Source: Maribacter orientalis
GTDB taxonomy: Bacteria; Bacteroidota; Bacteroidia; Flavobacteriales; Flavobacteriaceae
DNA length: 64,000 nt
Direction: 5' to 3'
Assembly (NCBI RefSeq): GCF_900109345.1
Contig: NZ_FNZN01000002.1
Span: 372,001 to 436,000 of the forward strand
Shown: positions 17,110 through 25,871 of the stretch, piece after piece
Layout: every line of letters starts with the position of its first letter
How positions within the stretch are numbered: the stretch's first letter is position 1
The notes under the pieces: model-generated
Database searches by the model: none
Seen by the model: only the letters and a program-made list of their open reading frames with translations
Told to the model about the DNA's origin: nothing
Made by a program: the position numbers and the translations under genes

Positions 17110-18258
17110 ATGAACTTTATCCCTAAAAACAAGATTTCCAACATTTTTCTATTGATAGGCTCCTTTGCTGTTGTGAGCCTTATCTTATGGAATACCAATA
17201 GTTTTTTTAAACAATTTAAAGAAGAGGAACGTTTAAAAATGGAGATTTGGGCAACCGCACAATCCGAATTTTTACAATCGTCTGAGACCGTAGACTTAGG
17301 TAGCCTTCATTTAAAGGTATTTCAAAACAACACCTCTACCCCAATGATCCTTATTAATAAGGATGAAACCATTAGGGTCAATAATTTTCCGCCGAACAAA
17401 GCTAAAGATTCCATTTACATACAAAATCAGCTAAAAAAGTTTAAGAACGAGAACACTCCTATTTCCATAGACCAACAAGGGGAACACTTGGCAACACTAT
17501 ACTACGGCAATTCAGAGGTACTGAATAAATTGAAGTTTTATCCTATTGCCTTATTACTTATTATTTTTCTGTTCGCAGCGGTTATTTACTTTCTGTTCAA
17601 AACCAATAAGGCAGCCGAGCAGAATAAATTATGGGCAGGTATGGCCAAGGAAACCGCTCATCAAATAGGAACTCCACTATCTTCGCTTTTAGGTTGGAAC
17701 GAATTATTAAAGACCGAATCAATAAACCCAAGCATCACTAAAGAGATTGAAAAAGACATTGATAGGTTGCAAACAATTACCGAACGATTTTCAAAAATTG
17801 GATCGTTGCCTAAACTTGTAGAAAGTGATATTGTTAAAGAAACGCAAGACGCCTTCGACTATCTAAAAAGAAGAAGTTCTAAGCTCATTCATTTTTCATT
17901 TAGTTCAAAAGTGAATCAATTACCTGTTTTACTAAATAGCTCTTTGTATAATTGGACCATTGAAAATTTAGTCAAAAACGGAATCGATGCTATGCGCGGC
18001 AAGGGCAGTATCGCTATAGAAATTGTACCCGACGGTAAATATGTGAATATCTTAATTGCAGATACGGGACATGGTATTTCTAAGAGCAACTATAATAGTA
18101 TCTTTACACCTGGTTTCACTTCTAAAAAAAGGGGCTGGGGCCTAGGGCTTTCTTTGGTTAAACGTATTGTTGAAGAATATCATGATGGCAAAATAAAAGT
18201 GCTATCATCTGGCAAAGAAGGTACTATTATGCAAATTTCTCTAAAAGTGTCCCACTGA
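17110..18258 (+). CDS. Sensor histidine kinase
   Basis: The 382-residue membrane kinase has a membrane helix at about 12-30, an extracytoplasmic region of about 110 residues, a second helix at about 143-162, a dimerisation/phosphorylation domain with the H-box ETAHQIGTPLSSLLGW near residue 185 and an ATPase domain with the N-box (ENLVKNGIDAM), G1 (DTGHGI) and G2 (GWGLGLSLVKRI). The H-box of the HQIGTPLSSL type is common in flavobacterial kinases. No response regulator is adjacent, so its partner is elsewhere. The next gene begins 2 bases after its stop. Confidence 0.93.
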   Translation: MNFIPKNKISNIFLLIGSFAVVSLILWNTNSFFKQFKEEERLKMEIWATAQSEFLQSSETVDLGSLHLKVFQNNTSTPMILINKDETIRVNNFPPNKAKDSIYIQNQLKKFKNENTPISIDQQGEHLATLYYGNSEVLNKLKFYPIALLLIIFLFAAVIYFLFKTNKAAEQNKLWAGMAKETAHQIGTPLSSLLGWNELLKTESINPSITKEIEKDIDRLQTITERFSKIGSLPKLVESDIVKETQDAFDYLKRRSSKLIHFSFSSKVNQLPVLLNSSLYNWTIENLVKNGIDAMRGKGSIAIEIVPDGKYVNILIADTGHGISKSNYNSIFTPGFTSKKRGWGLGLSLVKRIVEEYHDGKIKVLSSGKEGTIMQISLKVSH

Positions 18259-18260
18259 TT

Positions 18261-18617
18261 ATGGCTAAGGAAAAACTAGTAGTTATTAAAGAAACCGGAT
18301 TAAACAATAACTGTCCTGAGTGTTTTAACCAAGACTTAAAACTAACCTTCTATCAAAAACATTCTTATGGCAGTTTTTTTCACAAAACCACTGCTGTATT
18401 AAGTAACAAACTGGTATGTAATACTTGCCATTCCACAATCTATCCTGTTAGCTGGACCGAAGACATTGAACGCATGTTCAACTATTATCAAAAAACGACT
18501 ATTCCCGAAAAAAAATCCTCTAAACCAACCTTACTTTTTTACGCATTATTATTGGCTTTAATAGCAATAGTTGCGGGTGCTGTTTATTTATTAATTTCTG
18601 GGGCTATTCAATTTTAG
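18261..18617 (+). CDS. Small zinc-ribbon membrane protein, function unknown
   Basis: The 118-residue protein has two Cys pairs, CPECF (about residue 18) and CNTCH (about residue 53), which form a zinc-ribbon-like pattern, then a polar stretch and a C-terminal membrane helix (about 92-113). It starts 2 bases after the histidine kinase stop, so it is translationally coupled and may assist that sensor (inference). I do not recognise a named family. Its last 14 bases overlap the convergent HIT-protein gene. Confidence 0.7.
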   Translation: MAKEKLVVIKETGLNNNCPECFNQDLKLTFYQKHSYGSFFHKTTAVLSNKLVCNTCHSTIYPVSWTEDIERMFNYYQKTTIPEKKSSKPTLLFYALLLALIAIVAGAVYLLISGAIQF

Positions 18618-18996
18618 CACGTATTGCTTTTGCAAGGCTAGTTAGCTCTTTATCTGTTAATTTCACCTTATGTTGAAAAGTGGCATCTTTCATTTCATTT
18701 AATGGTATTAAATGAACATGCACATGAGGCACTTCTAAACCTATTACACTCATACCAATACGTTTACAATCGACTGTTTTTTCGAGAGCCTTTGCAACTT
18801 TTCTCGAAAAAGACATTAATCCTAAATAGGCATCCTCATCAAGGTCAAATAACTTGTTTTCTTCCTTTTTTGGGATACAAAGGGTATGACCTTTTGCATT
18901 CGGGTTAATATCTAAAAAAGCCAAATAGTTTTCATTTTCGGCAACCTTATAACAAGGTATTTCTCCAGTAATAATTTTGGTAAAAATAGTCGGCAT
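18604..18996 (-). CDS. HIT family nucleotide-binding hydrolase
   Basis: The 130-residue protein is a full-length histidine triad protein: N-terminal TIFTKIITGEIPCYKVAENENYLAFLDINPNAKGHTL and the triad PHVHVHLIPLNE near residue 97. These enzymes hydrolyse purine nucleoside phosphoramidates or dinucleoside polyphosphates; the substrate here is unknown. The gene follows greA on the same strand beyond the greA terminator, and genome pairing of greA with a HIT gene is frequent in flavobacteria as far as I recall. Confidence 0.93.
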   Translation of the reverse strand: MPTIFTKIITGEIPCYKVAENENYLAFLDINPNAKGHTLCIPKKEENKLFDLDEDAYLGLMSFSRKVAKALEKTVDCKRIGMSVIGLEVPHVHVHLIPLNEMKDATFQHKVKLTDKELTSLAKAIRAKIE

Positions 18997-19013
18997 AATT
19001 TAAATTTTTGTGG

Positions 19014-19050
19014 AAATAAAAAATCCTACCCTTTTTAAATGGGTAGGATT
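19014..19050 (-). terminator. greA terminator
   Basis: AATCCTACCC (19022-19031) and GGGTAGGATT (19041-19050) make a perfect 10-bp stem with a 9-base loop. On the minus strand the stem is followed by a T-rich run (ATTTTTTATTT), as expected for termination of greA, 22 bases after its stop codon. Confidence 0.88.
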
Positions 19051-19071
19051 AAATATAGTTATTTTAAAAAT

Positions 19072-19548
19072 CTAACCTCTTGTAATTTCAAGAATTTCGA
19101 ATTTCAATGCACCATTTGGCACAGTAATTTCAGCAGTGTCTCCTACTTTTTTACCTAGCAGACCTTTACCTATTGGCGAATTCACAGAAATTTTACCCGC
19201 TTTTAAATCCGCTTCGCTTTCTGCGACCAATTTATAGGTCATCTCCATGCCGTTATTTTGATTTTTCAACTTCACGCTAGAGAGCACCAATACTTTAGAT
19301 GTATCTAATTGTGACTCATCAATTAAACGAGCATTAGCTACAGTATTTTCTAATCTAGCAATCTTCATTTCAAGAAGACCCTGCGCTTCTTTTGCAGCGT
19401 CATATTCAGCATTTTCTGAAAGATCACCTTTATCTCTCGCTTCGGCAATTGCCTGAGAAGCCTTAGGCCGCTCAACATCTCTTAAGTGATTTAGTTCTGC
19501 TTTAAGTTTTTTTAAACCCTCGGCAGTATAGTATGATACGTTACTCAT
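19072..19548 (-). CDS. greA: Transcription elongation factor GreA
   Basis: GreA rescues backtracked RNA polymerase by stimulating transcript cleavage. The 158-residue protein has the coiled-coil N-terminal domain with ARDKGDLSENAEYDAAKEAQG, including the acidic tip, and the FKBP-like C-terminal domain (SPIGKGLLGKKVGDTAEITVPNG). A TAnnTTTG box and a hairpin leader lie upstream (19573-19631) and a strong terminator downstream, so it forms its own transcription unit. Confidence 0.97.
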   Translation of the reverse strand: MSNVSYYTAEGLKKLKAELNHLRDVERPKASQAIAEARDKGDLSENAEYDAAKEAQGLLEMKIARLENTVANARLIDESQLDTSKVLVLSSVKLKNQNNGMEMTYKLVAESEADLKAGKISVNSPIGKGLLGKKVGDTAEITVPNGALKFEILEITRG

Positions 19549-19572
19549 AACATCCTCGTTTTATAAATAGAC

Positions 19573-19619
19573 AAATCCTCTGCAATTGCCATTTAGTCTG
19601 GCTTTTTAAGAGAGGATTT
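19573..19619 (-). promoter_or_regulatory. Hairpin leader at the 5' end of greA mRNA
   Basis: AAATCCTC (19573-19580) pairs with GAGGATTT (19612-19619), and inside it GCCA (19588-19591) pairs with TGGC (19599-19602). The outer stem lies where transcription should start from the -7 box at 19624-19631, so the mRNA would begin with this structure. It may stabilise the message or regulate greA. Confidence 0.5.
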
Positions 19620-19623
19620 AACA

Positions 19624-19631
19624 CAAATATA
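19624..19631 (-). promoter_or_regulatory. Candidate -7 box of the greA promoter (TATATTTG)
   Basis: TATATTTG on the minus strand fits the Bacteroidota -7 consensus TAnnTTTG exactly. A TTG lies 23 bases further upstream, slightly more than the usual spacing of about 19. Confidence 0.6.
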
Positions 19632-19680
19632 CATAATTTTTACGCACATTTGTCCAAGTTTTTCAAAACAAAATTATAGC

Positions 19681-20118
19681 ATGATTCGTTATTTAAGCAT
19701 CCTAATGTTACTGATAATCACTGCTTGCAGCAATGATGGCACCAATAGAAATCCATATTTACAGGAGATAAGTTTTCGTTTCGAAGCTAATTTAAATTTA
19801 CCTTCTTATAGCCCTCTAACGAATACGGGTAGTGCAGTATTTATACAAAGTGCCACAGCTGGCACAAAAGGGGTATTTGTTATTAATGCCGGCTTTGATC
19901 AATTTAGAGCTTTTGAGGCAAGTTGCCCTAATCACGCTCCAAACGATTGTTCTACTATGACCCTAAATGGTCAAGTGGCAACCTGTTCTTGCGAAGATTA
20001 TGAATATAGCCTTTTTACCGGTCAGCTCTTAAATAGACCTGAGGATGGCAACCGCTATTATGACATGCTGGAATATAGAACCAGTTTTGGCGGTAACATA
20101 GTTGTAATATCGAATTAA
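19681..20118 (+). CDS. Lipoprotein with a Rieske-like fold but altered ligands
   Basis: The 145-residue protein has a lipoprotein signal (LIITAC, Cys16). Its core resembles a Rieske domain: ASCPNHAP in place of the CxH box and CSCEDYEYSLFTGQLL in place of CPxHG..FD..tG. One His is present in the first box, but the second box lacks His (Glu/Asp instead), so a normal 2Fe-2S cluster is unlikely. Similar lipoproteins occur in flavobacteria. It ends 3 bases before the convergent gene at 20122. Confidence 0.6.
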   Translation: MIRYLSILMLLIITACSNDGTNRNPYLQEISFRFEANLNLPSYSPLTNTGSAVFIQSATAGTKGVFVINAGFDQFRAFEASCPNHAPNDCSTMTLNGQVATCSCEDYEYSLFTGQLLNRPEDGNRYYDMLEYRTSFGGNIVVISN

Positions 20119-20121
20119 CGT

Positions 20122-20787
20122 TTATTCCTCTAATCTATATCTATCCATTATTTCTTTGAAAATCTCACCTGTACTCGGTGGCGTATAAGAAATTGCATTG
20201 GCACCAGCCTCAATGGCCATCATTATAGTTTCATCGGTTTTACCACCCGTAGCAATAATGGCTACATCTGCATCTAAATCTCTTATTTTCTTTATGATAT
20301 CTGCTGTTTTTCCTGCTCCAGAAACATTAAAAATATCTACTCCGGCGTGCAGTCTACCTTTAATATCATCTTTTTCGGATACTACCGTTATAGTAACCGG
20401 AATATCAATTTTCTCTTTTAACAGACAAATAAGGCTATTTGGGGTTGGCTTGTTTAATACCACCCCCAAAGCTCCTTGAAATTCTGCATGAATGGCTAAC
20501 TCTAAAGACCTAGCTCCTGTTGTTATTCCACCACCTACTCCGCAGAAAATAGGTTTATCGGCAGCTAAAATCAATGCATTTGAAATAACTGGCTGAGGTG
20601 TAAAAGGATAAACGGCAATTATAGCATTGGCATTTGTATTTCTAATTATTGCAACATCGGTACTAAACAGGAACGATTTAATTGATTGTCCAAAAACCCG
20701 TATTCCAGAACACTGCGAAATAACCTCTGGAACTGTAACAATATTGTTTCTCAATCTACTACCAAATACAGGAATATTACGCTCCAT
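20122..20787 (-). CDS. TIM-barrel-like conserved protein (often labelled hydrolase)
   Basis: The 221-residue soluble protein has alternating strands and helices with Gly-rich loops CGVGGGITTGARSL, NVSGAGKTADII and IATGGKTDETI, which suggest a phosphate-binding TIM barrel. A family of this size in Firmicutes and Bacteroidota carries the name hydrolase without a proven reaction. It has no signal peptide. It is 105 bases downstream of the TonB receptor stop, on the same strand, and could be co-transcribed with that riboswitch-controlled gene, though no thiamine-related motif is evident. Confidence 0.55.
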   Translation of the reverse strand: MERNIPVFGSRLRNNIVTVPEVISQCSGIRVFGQSIKSFLFSTDVAIIRNTNANAIIAVYPFTPQPVISNALILAADKPIFCGVGGGITTGARSLELAIHAEFQGALGVVLNKPTPNSLICLLKEKIDIPVTITVVSEKDDIKGRLHAGVDIFNVSGAGKTADIIKKIRDLDADVAIIATGGKTDETIMMAIEAGANAISYTPPSTGEIFKEIMDRYRLEE

Positions 20788-20892
20788 AACCCCAGAATTT
20801 AAGTAACTAAAATTAGAATATTCTTCCTTACATCGTATCTAATAAACAAATATTTAAGATAAAATAGCTATACTTTAAGTTGACTTTATATA

Positions 20893-23055
20893 TTAAAAAT
20901 TAAGCGTTGCTCCAATTAGAAAGTTTGTCCCAGCTTGTGGATAATACCCCTGTACTTCAAAAGTATTTCCAGGTGTTGACCATGAATCTAAATACGTATA
21001 TCCGTTAGAAACATATTTTTCGTTTAACATATTATTCACCAACCCAGAAATTACGATAGACTTCAAAATTTTGTCCATTTTAATCTCATAAGTGACATTA
21101 AAATCTGTTGTAAAATAAGAATCTAACTTCGATGCTTCGGTATCTGTATTACTAAGATATTGCTCACCTACATATTTTGAGAAAAGAGATAAATTCAAAG
21201 CTTCATATGGTGTATAGTTCAGAATATTACCCGCAACTAAAGATGGTGAAAATGCAATGGTTGTATTCCCCAAATCTTGCAACACATCATCTCTAACAAT
21301 AAAAAAGTCAACATTTTTATTAGTGCTTAAAGCAACGTTAGGTCGAATACTAAACTTGTCACTAAATCGAATGTTTGCGTCAATTTCAAGTCCTAATCTA
21401 TAACTATCTCCTATATTTTCTCTTAATGGTGCACCTACATCATTTAGTTCTCCTGTAAGAACCAATTGATCCTTATAGCTCATATAATACATGTTAGTAT
21501 TAAACTGAACATCGGTCGATACATACCGCCACCCTAATTCAAAATCGTTCAACTTTTCTGGTTTCGGATTTCCGCTTTCATAATCATTTCTATTCGGCTC
21601 TCTGTTCGCTACCGCGTAAGACAAATAAAAATTGTTGTTCGCATTCAAGTCAAACGTAACCCCAGCTTTCGGATTAAAAAAATTGAAGGTATCATCTACA
21701 ATACCTGTATCTTCACCATTCGCTTTATAACCGACAGTTCTATATTGTAAATCTCCATATACCGACCACTGATCATTCAAATGATAATTTGCTTTAGTAT
21801 ATACATTAAAGTCTGTTTTAGATGAACTGTCATCGTAATAACGGTCTTGATAACTACTGTTACTTGCATATCTTGCCCAAATTACTTCACCAAAATGGTC
21901 GCCTTCATACTTGTTAAAACCACCTCCCATAATTAAATCTAACTTTTCTTTCCTGTAATTTGCAGAAAAAACAGTTCCATAAAAGTCATTATCTAACCAA
22001 CGCCTTCTTATTACGTCTGTAGTATTCACTTCTTCCCCATCAACAATTATGGGCTCAAAACCATAGGTAGAAAAATCATCCGCTTCTTTATATTGTTCAA
22101 AAAAACCCCTACCTCTGGTATAGTGTAAGGCAATATTGGTGCTCCAGAAATCTGAAATCTTTTCATTCCATAATAACTGGGCATGATCTTGCTTATAATT
22201 ATCTACCTCATTGTCATAAAACTGGGTATTACCATCTATATCTGTATAAATACCTGAAGGATTAAATGTTCTGTCATCAGTCAAAGTTTGAGAATCAACA
22301 CCATACCATGCTTGGTATGTAATTTCATGACCGCCGAATAGTAATGCCTTTATTAAAGTATTGTCATCTTTATATGCTCCTTGTAAAAAGTAAGAATCCA
22401 AATCTGACTCCGCCCTATCAATATAACCGTCCGAATTAATTTTTGATAATCTCCCAGAAAACTCTACTTGATCATTTAATAGGCCAGTACTGAACTTTAA
22501 ATTATTTCTCAGTGTATTAAAACTACCAATCGAAGTTGATATTTGACCATAAGCATCTTCAGAAAAACCATCGGTCAATACATTTAAGCTGGCTCCAAAA
22601 GCACCTGCCCCGTTGGTTGATGTACCGACCCCTCGCTGTAATTGTAAACTTTCAGTTGAAGAGGCAAAATCTGGCATATTAACCCAGAATGTTCCTTGCG
22701 ATTCTGCATCGTTATAGGGTATGCCGTTTATGGTAACATTTACCCGCGAAGCATCACTACCTCTAACTCTTATACCTGTATACCCTATACCTGCACCTGC
22801 ATCTGTGGTCGTTACTACAGATGGTAAAAAATTCATTAAGACAGGAATATCTTGACCCAAGTTTCTTGGTTTAATATCCTCTTTGGTAAGATTAGAAAAT
22901 GTAACCGGAGACTCTTTGGTTACCCTAATTGCCGAGACGAACACTTCGTCTAGTACTACTTTTTGACCCTCTAAAGAATCGGTTTCCTGGTCTTGGGCAC
23001 AGACACCCATACTCAGCGCAAAAAACGCCGCAATTGTGAAAATAGATAGTTTCAT
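20893..23055 (-). CDS. TonB-dependent outer membrane receptor, probably for thiamine
   Basis: The 720-residue receptor has a signal peptide (about 1-20), a plug domain (about 45-155) with the motifs GIRVRGSDASRVNVTINGIP and LQRGVGTSTNGAGAFGASLNV, and a beta-barrel ending in Phe (LIGATLNF). No N-terminal carboxypeptidase-like domain is present, so it is the siderophore/vitamin receptor type and not a SusC. The leader carries a TPP riboswitch (23201-23287). In Bacteroidota, TPP-regulated TonB receptors have been predicted to import thiamine or its precursors, and that is the best assignment here. Confidence 0.9.
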   Translation of the reverse strand: MKLSIFTIAAFFALSMGVCAQDQETDSLEGQKVVLDEVFVSAIRVTKESPVTFSNLTKEDIKPRNLGQDIPVLMNFLPSVVTTTDAGAGIGYTGIRVRGSDASRVNVTINGIPYNDAESQGTFWVNMPDFASSTESLQLQRGVGTSTNGAGAFGASLNVLTDGFSEDAYGQISTSIGSFNTLRNNLKFSTGLLNDQVEFSGRLSKINSDGYIDRAESDLDSYFLQGAYKDDNTLIKALLFGGHEITYQAWYGVDSQTLTDDRTFNPSGIYTDIDGNTQFYDNEVDNYKQDHAQLLWNEKISDFWSTNIALHYTRGRGFFEQYKEADDFSTYGFEPIIVDGEEVNTTDVIRRRWLDNDFYGTVFSANYRKEKLDLIMGGGFNKYEGDHFGEVIWARYASNSSYQDRYYDDSSSKTDFNVYTKANYHLNDQWSVYGDLQYRTVGYKANGEDTGIVDDTFNFFNPKAGVTFDLNANNNFYLSYAVANREPNRNDYESGNPKPEKLNDFELGWRYVSTDVQFNTNMYYMSYKDQLVLTGELNDVGAPLRENIGDSYRLGLEIDANIRFSDKFSIRPNVALSTNKNVDFFIVRDDVLQDLGNTTIAFSPSLVAGNILNYTPYEALNLSLFSKYVGEQYLSNTDTEASKLDSYFTTDFNVTYEIKMDKILKSIVISGLVNNMLNEKYVSNGYTYLDSWSTPGNTFEVQGYYPQAGTNFLIGATLNF

Positions 23056-23172
23056 TCGTAAAATAATTACGAATAAAAGGGGCTATTATTCTAAGTTAAA
23101 ATTGATTTTTGAGCAACTAAGCTCGGTTTCCAAAAGATTTCATATGAATAAAAAAACCATACTACGTCTTAC

Positions 23173-23199
23173 TTCAAAAATTTAAATTAAATTTTTGAA
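23173..23199. other. Near-perfect palindrome between the TPP aptamer and the receptor gene
   Basis: Two 13-base arms (TTCAAAAATTTAA and its complement) are separated by one base, 2 bases downstream of the aptamer in the direction of transcription. It is all weak pairs plus one G/C, but long, and could belong to the expression platform or be a terminator/antiterminator arm. Confidence 0.5.
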
Positions 23200-23200
23200 T

Positions 23201-23287
23201 TGTCCCTTGGCAGCATTACCCGCCCAGGTTCTTTGGGTATAATCTCAGCTTTATTCTAAATATGTTTAGATTTCGGCACCCCTTTGA
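23201..23287 (-). promoter_or_regulatory. TPP (thiamine pyrophosphate) riboswitch aptamer
   Basis: Read on the minus strand, the leader contains AAAGGGGTGCC, a stem TCTAAA/TTTAGA (P3), GCTGAGATTATACCC, GAACCTG and GGTAATGC..CCAAGGGA in the order and spacing of the THI-box consensus. It ends about 145 bases before the TonB receptor start. The P1 stem looks weak as I read it, but the conserved core is intact. High TPP should lower receptor expression. No other thi gene is next to it. Confidence 0.92.
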
Positions 23288-23294
23288 GATGCAG

Positions 23295-23302
23295 CAAATG
23301 TA
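23295..23302 (-). promoter_or_regulatory. Candidate -7 box upstream of the TPP riboswitch (TACATTTG)
   Basis: TACATTTG on the minus strand fits TAnnTTTG. Transcription would start about 7 bases further, just before the aptamer, which is the expected geometry. No TTG was found at the -33 position. Confidence 0.6.
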
Positions 23303-23423
23303 ATGCAGTTATTTAAACTGTCATAAGGAATTTCATAAAAATAACAGCTTGTTTAATTAACAACATTTTAGAACTTACTCTCAAGGTTTTATCGTATTTA
23401 TACTAAGCGCATTACTAGATTAT

Positions 23424-25871
23424 ATGGATTCTAAAAAAAATAAATTCACTCTTAAAATTACCATAAGCTATTTGCTTTTGGTCATATTAGGTGTCATAGC
23501 ATCGTACTATATATATACCGAACTTCAAGAATACTTAGCTACAGAAAAGACTACAGAAAAAGACAATAAACTACTTAAAACCAACTCGTTTCTAGCGCAA
23601 CTTTACGAAGCGGAAAGCCTTTCTAAATTGGCTATACAAACAAAAAGTAAGGTCAATTTTACCGCTTACGAGAACAAAATAGATTCTATTTACACCAATA
23701 TTGAAGAACTAAAAACCCTTACCGATAGTGATTACCAAGCCGGACTCTTAGACAGTCTTAGCGCTTTGCTGAACAAGAAGGTCACCAATATTAACGCACT
23801 ACGCTCCATAAGACTTAAAGATCAAACGGGAACAGCCATAAACTCTGCATTAAAAGAGTTTGATAAACTTGAAGAATCCTTAGGCATCATTAAACCAGAA
23901 GGATTGGCTCCAAATCTTGATGAACTATCGCCAAAAGCGCAAAGTGCCATTAAAAAGGTAGCAGATTATTTAAATGCAAATGTACTCGATGAAAATAATC
24001 CGCTACAAAAAGCACAAACTATGGACAGTGTAGTTCAAGTTTCTAAAAATCTATTGAAAGATGTACAACAAGAAAACACCCTGAACGAAAATTCATTAGC
24101 TGTTCGTGAAACGAATATCAACAAAACCGATCTTGAACTTTCACAGCAATTACGTACCATACTTTCTTCTTTTGAGCAAGAGATCATCATGAATAGCTTA
24201 GCAAATTCTATTAAAAAGGAAAACTTATTAAAAAGAAGTATCCGTTTAGCGGTAATTGCAGCCCTTCTCGGCTTTTTGGTAGTAGCGTTTTTTACATTTA
24301 TTCTTAACCGTGATTTTTGGAAAGCGAACCAGTTTAAAGAAAATCTTGAAAAAGAAAAGGCATATTCAGAATCGCTACTAAAAAGTAGAGAACAATTAAT
24401 AGCAACTGTTAGTCACGATTTACGAACGCCGTTAAATACCATTAGTGGATATGCCAATATCATTGAAGAATCTGATAACCTTGAAAATAACAAAGAGCAC
24501 ATTTCCCATATTAAATCTGCAACCACGTACGTAAATAATCTAGTAAATGATTTACTTGATTTTTCCCAGCTAGAGGCTGGTAAAATGATTGCCAAGAAAT
24601 CTACTTTTAGGCTAGATAAGTTGATACAGGAAAGCTCAAAAAATATTGCATCACAATACAAAAATAAAGAAATTAAGCTAATCTTAAATTTGGACGAATC
24701 ATTGAAGACCTCTATAGTTTCTGATGCTTTTCGTTTACGCCAGATTATTTCTAATTTATTAGGAAATGCCTACAAATTCACCGATAAAGGCACTATAACT
24801 TTGACTGGAAAGGTGATTGAAAAGAATATGTTTAACCATCTTATATTTCAAATAAGCGACACAGGTATTGGCATCTCAAAAGAGAAGCAGGAATTAATTT
24901 TTAAGGAATTCACTCAAGCTGAAAACGATACCGACAAAAAATATGGAGGTTATGGCTTAGGATTAACAATAACTAAGAAGCTTACCGAATTACTAGGTGG
25001 TACCATCTTTTTAGATAGTGAAATTGATAAAGGAAGTTCATTTATACTTGAAATACCCGTAGAATTTGGAGTAGAATCTGACCCATTACCCAAAGAAAAG
25101 GTAATTTCAAAAAATCTGAAAATGTTGGTTTTTGACGATGACACTTCGTTTCTAAAATTGATAGGTGAAATGTTGAAATCTGAAGATATAGAGACACTAC
25201 TTTTTTCTGATTTCAATTCCTATAAAACAGAAGAGAAGTTTAAATATGATGTAGTATTAACCGATATTGAAATGCCAACTGTAACGGGTTATGAGATTGT
25301 TTCAAAATTAAAATCAGGAGTATATCTTAATTATACAAATCAACCTATTTTGGCTATGACCGGTAGAAGAGATTTACCTCTTGAACATTTTACACATGAA
25401 GGTTTTGACGAGCTTATTCTTAAACCATTTTCAAAAACAGCCTTGCTCCAAAAACTTAATGAAATAAGTAATCGTACAACGAAAACGGAAGTTATTGAGA
25501 CGATTTATTCGAATAAAAAAAATGAAGATTCGTATAGCTTAGAGACTATAAAAATGTTCTTAGGAGAAGATAAAAGGGCAATTAATGAAGTACTATATTC
25601 TTTTAAAATGGACACAATAGAAAATAGAAACCATCTTAAATATGCCATATCTAATTTTGACATTTCTAAATTGAACCAAATAGCACACAAAATGCTTCCT
25701 ATGTTCAGACAACTTCAAGTTCTAAATGCTATTCCAATTTTGGAGAATTTTGAAGTCTTGAAAACAGGTGAAAAAACCTTAGAGGAATTGAAAGAGGAAA
25801 GCACAGAGGTACTGCAAAAAATCGAGGCTCTTATGCAAGAAATTACTACAAATCTAAATCATAATAGTTGA
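23424..25871 (+). CDS. Hybrid sensor histidine kinase with receiver and HPt domains
   Basis: The 815-residue protein has membrane helices at about 12-32 and 283-303 enclosing a helical periplasmic sensor, a HisKA domain with His331 (VSHDLRTPLNTISGY), an ATPase domain (NLLGNAYKFTDKG, DTGIGI, GYGLGLTITKKL), a receiver domain with phospho-acceptor Asp614 (LTDIEMP) and a C-terminal HPt domain with His755 (IAHKMLPMF). It is therefore a complete phosphorelay in one chain. Its end overlaps by 26 bases the end of the convergent sigma-54 activator gene at 25846, its likely phosphate acceptor. Confidence 0.95.
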   Translation: MDSKKNKFTLKITISYLLLVILGVIASYYIYTELQEYLATEKTTEKDNKLLKTNSFLAQLYEAESLSKLAIQTKSKVNFTAYENKIDSIYTNIEELKTLTDSDYQAGLLDSLSALLNKKVTNINALRSIRLKDQTGTAINSALKEFDKLEESLGIIKPEGLAPNLDELSPKAQSAIKKVADYLNANVLDENNPLQKAQTMDSVVQVSKNLLKDVQQENTLNENSLAVRETNINKTDLELSQQLRTILSSFEQEIIMNSLANSIKKENLLKRSIRLAVIAALLGFLVVAFFTFILNRDFWKANQFKENLEKEKAYSESLLKSREQLIATVSHDLRTPLNTISGYANIIEESDNLENNKEHISHIKSATTYVNNLVNDLLDFSQLEAGKMIAKKSTFRLDKLIQESSKNIASQYKNKEIKLILNLDESLKTSIVSDAFRLRQIISNLLGNAYKFTDKGTITLTGKVIEKNMFNHLIFQISDTGIGISKEKQELIFKEFTQAENDTDKKYGGYGLGLTITKKLTELLGGTIFLDSEIDKGSSFILEIPVEFGVESDPLPKEKVISKNLKMLVFDDDTSFLKLIGEMLKSEDIETLLFSDFNSYKTEEKFKYDVVLTDIEMPTVTGYEIVSKLKSGVYLNYTNQPILAMTGRRDLPLEHFTHEGFDELILKPFSKTALLQKLNEISNRTTKTEVIETIYSNKKNEDSYSLETIKMFLGEDKRAINEVLYSFKMDTIENRNHLKYAISNFDISKLNQIAHKMLPMFRQLQVLNAIPILENFEVLKTGEKTLEELKEESTEVLQKIEALMQEITTNLNHNS

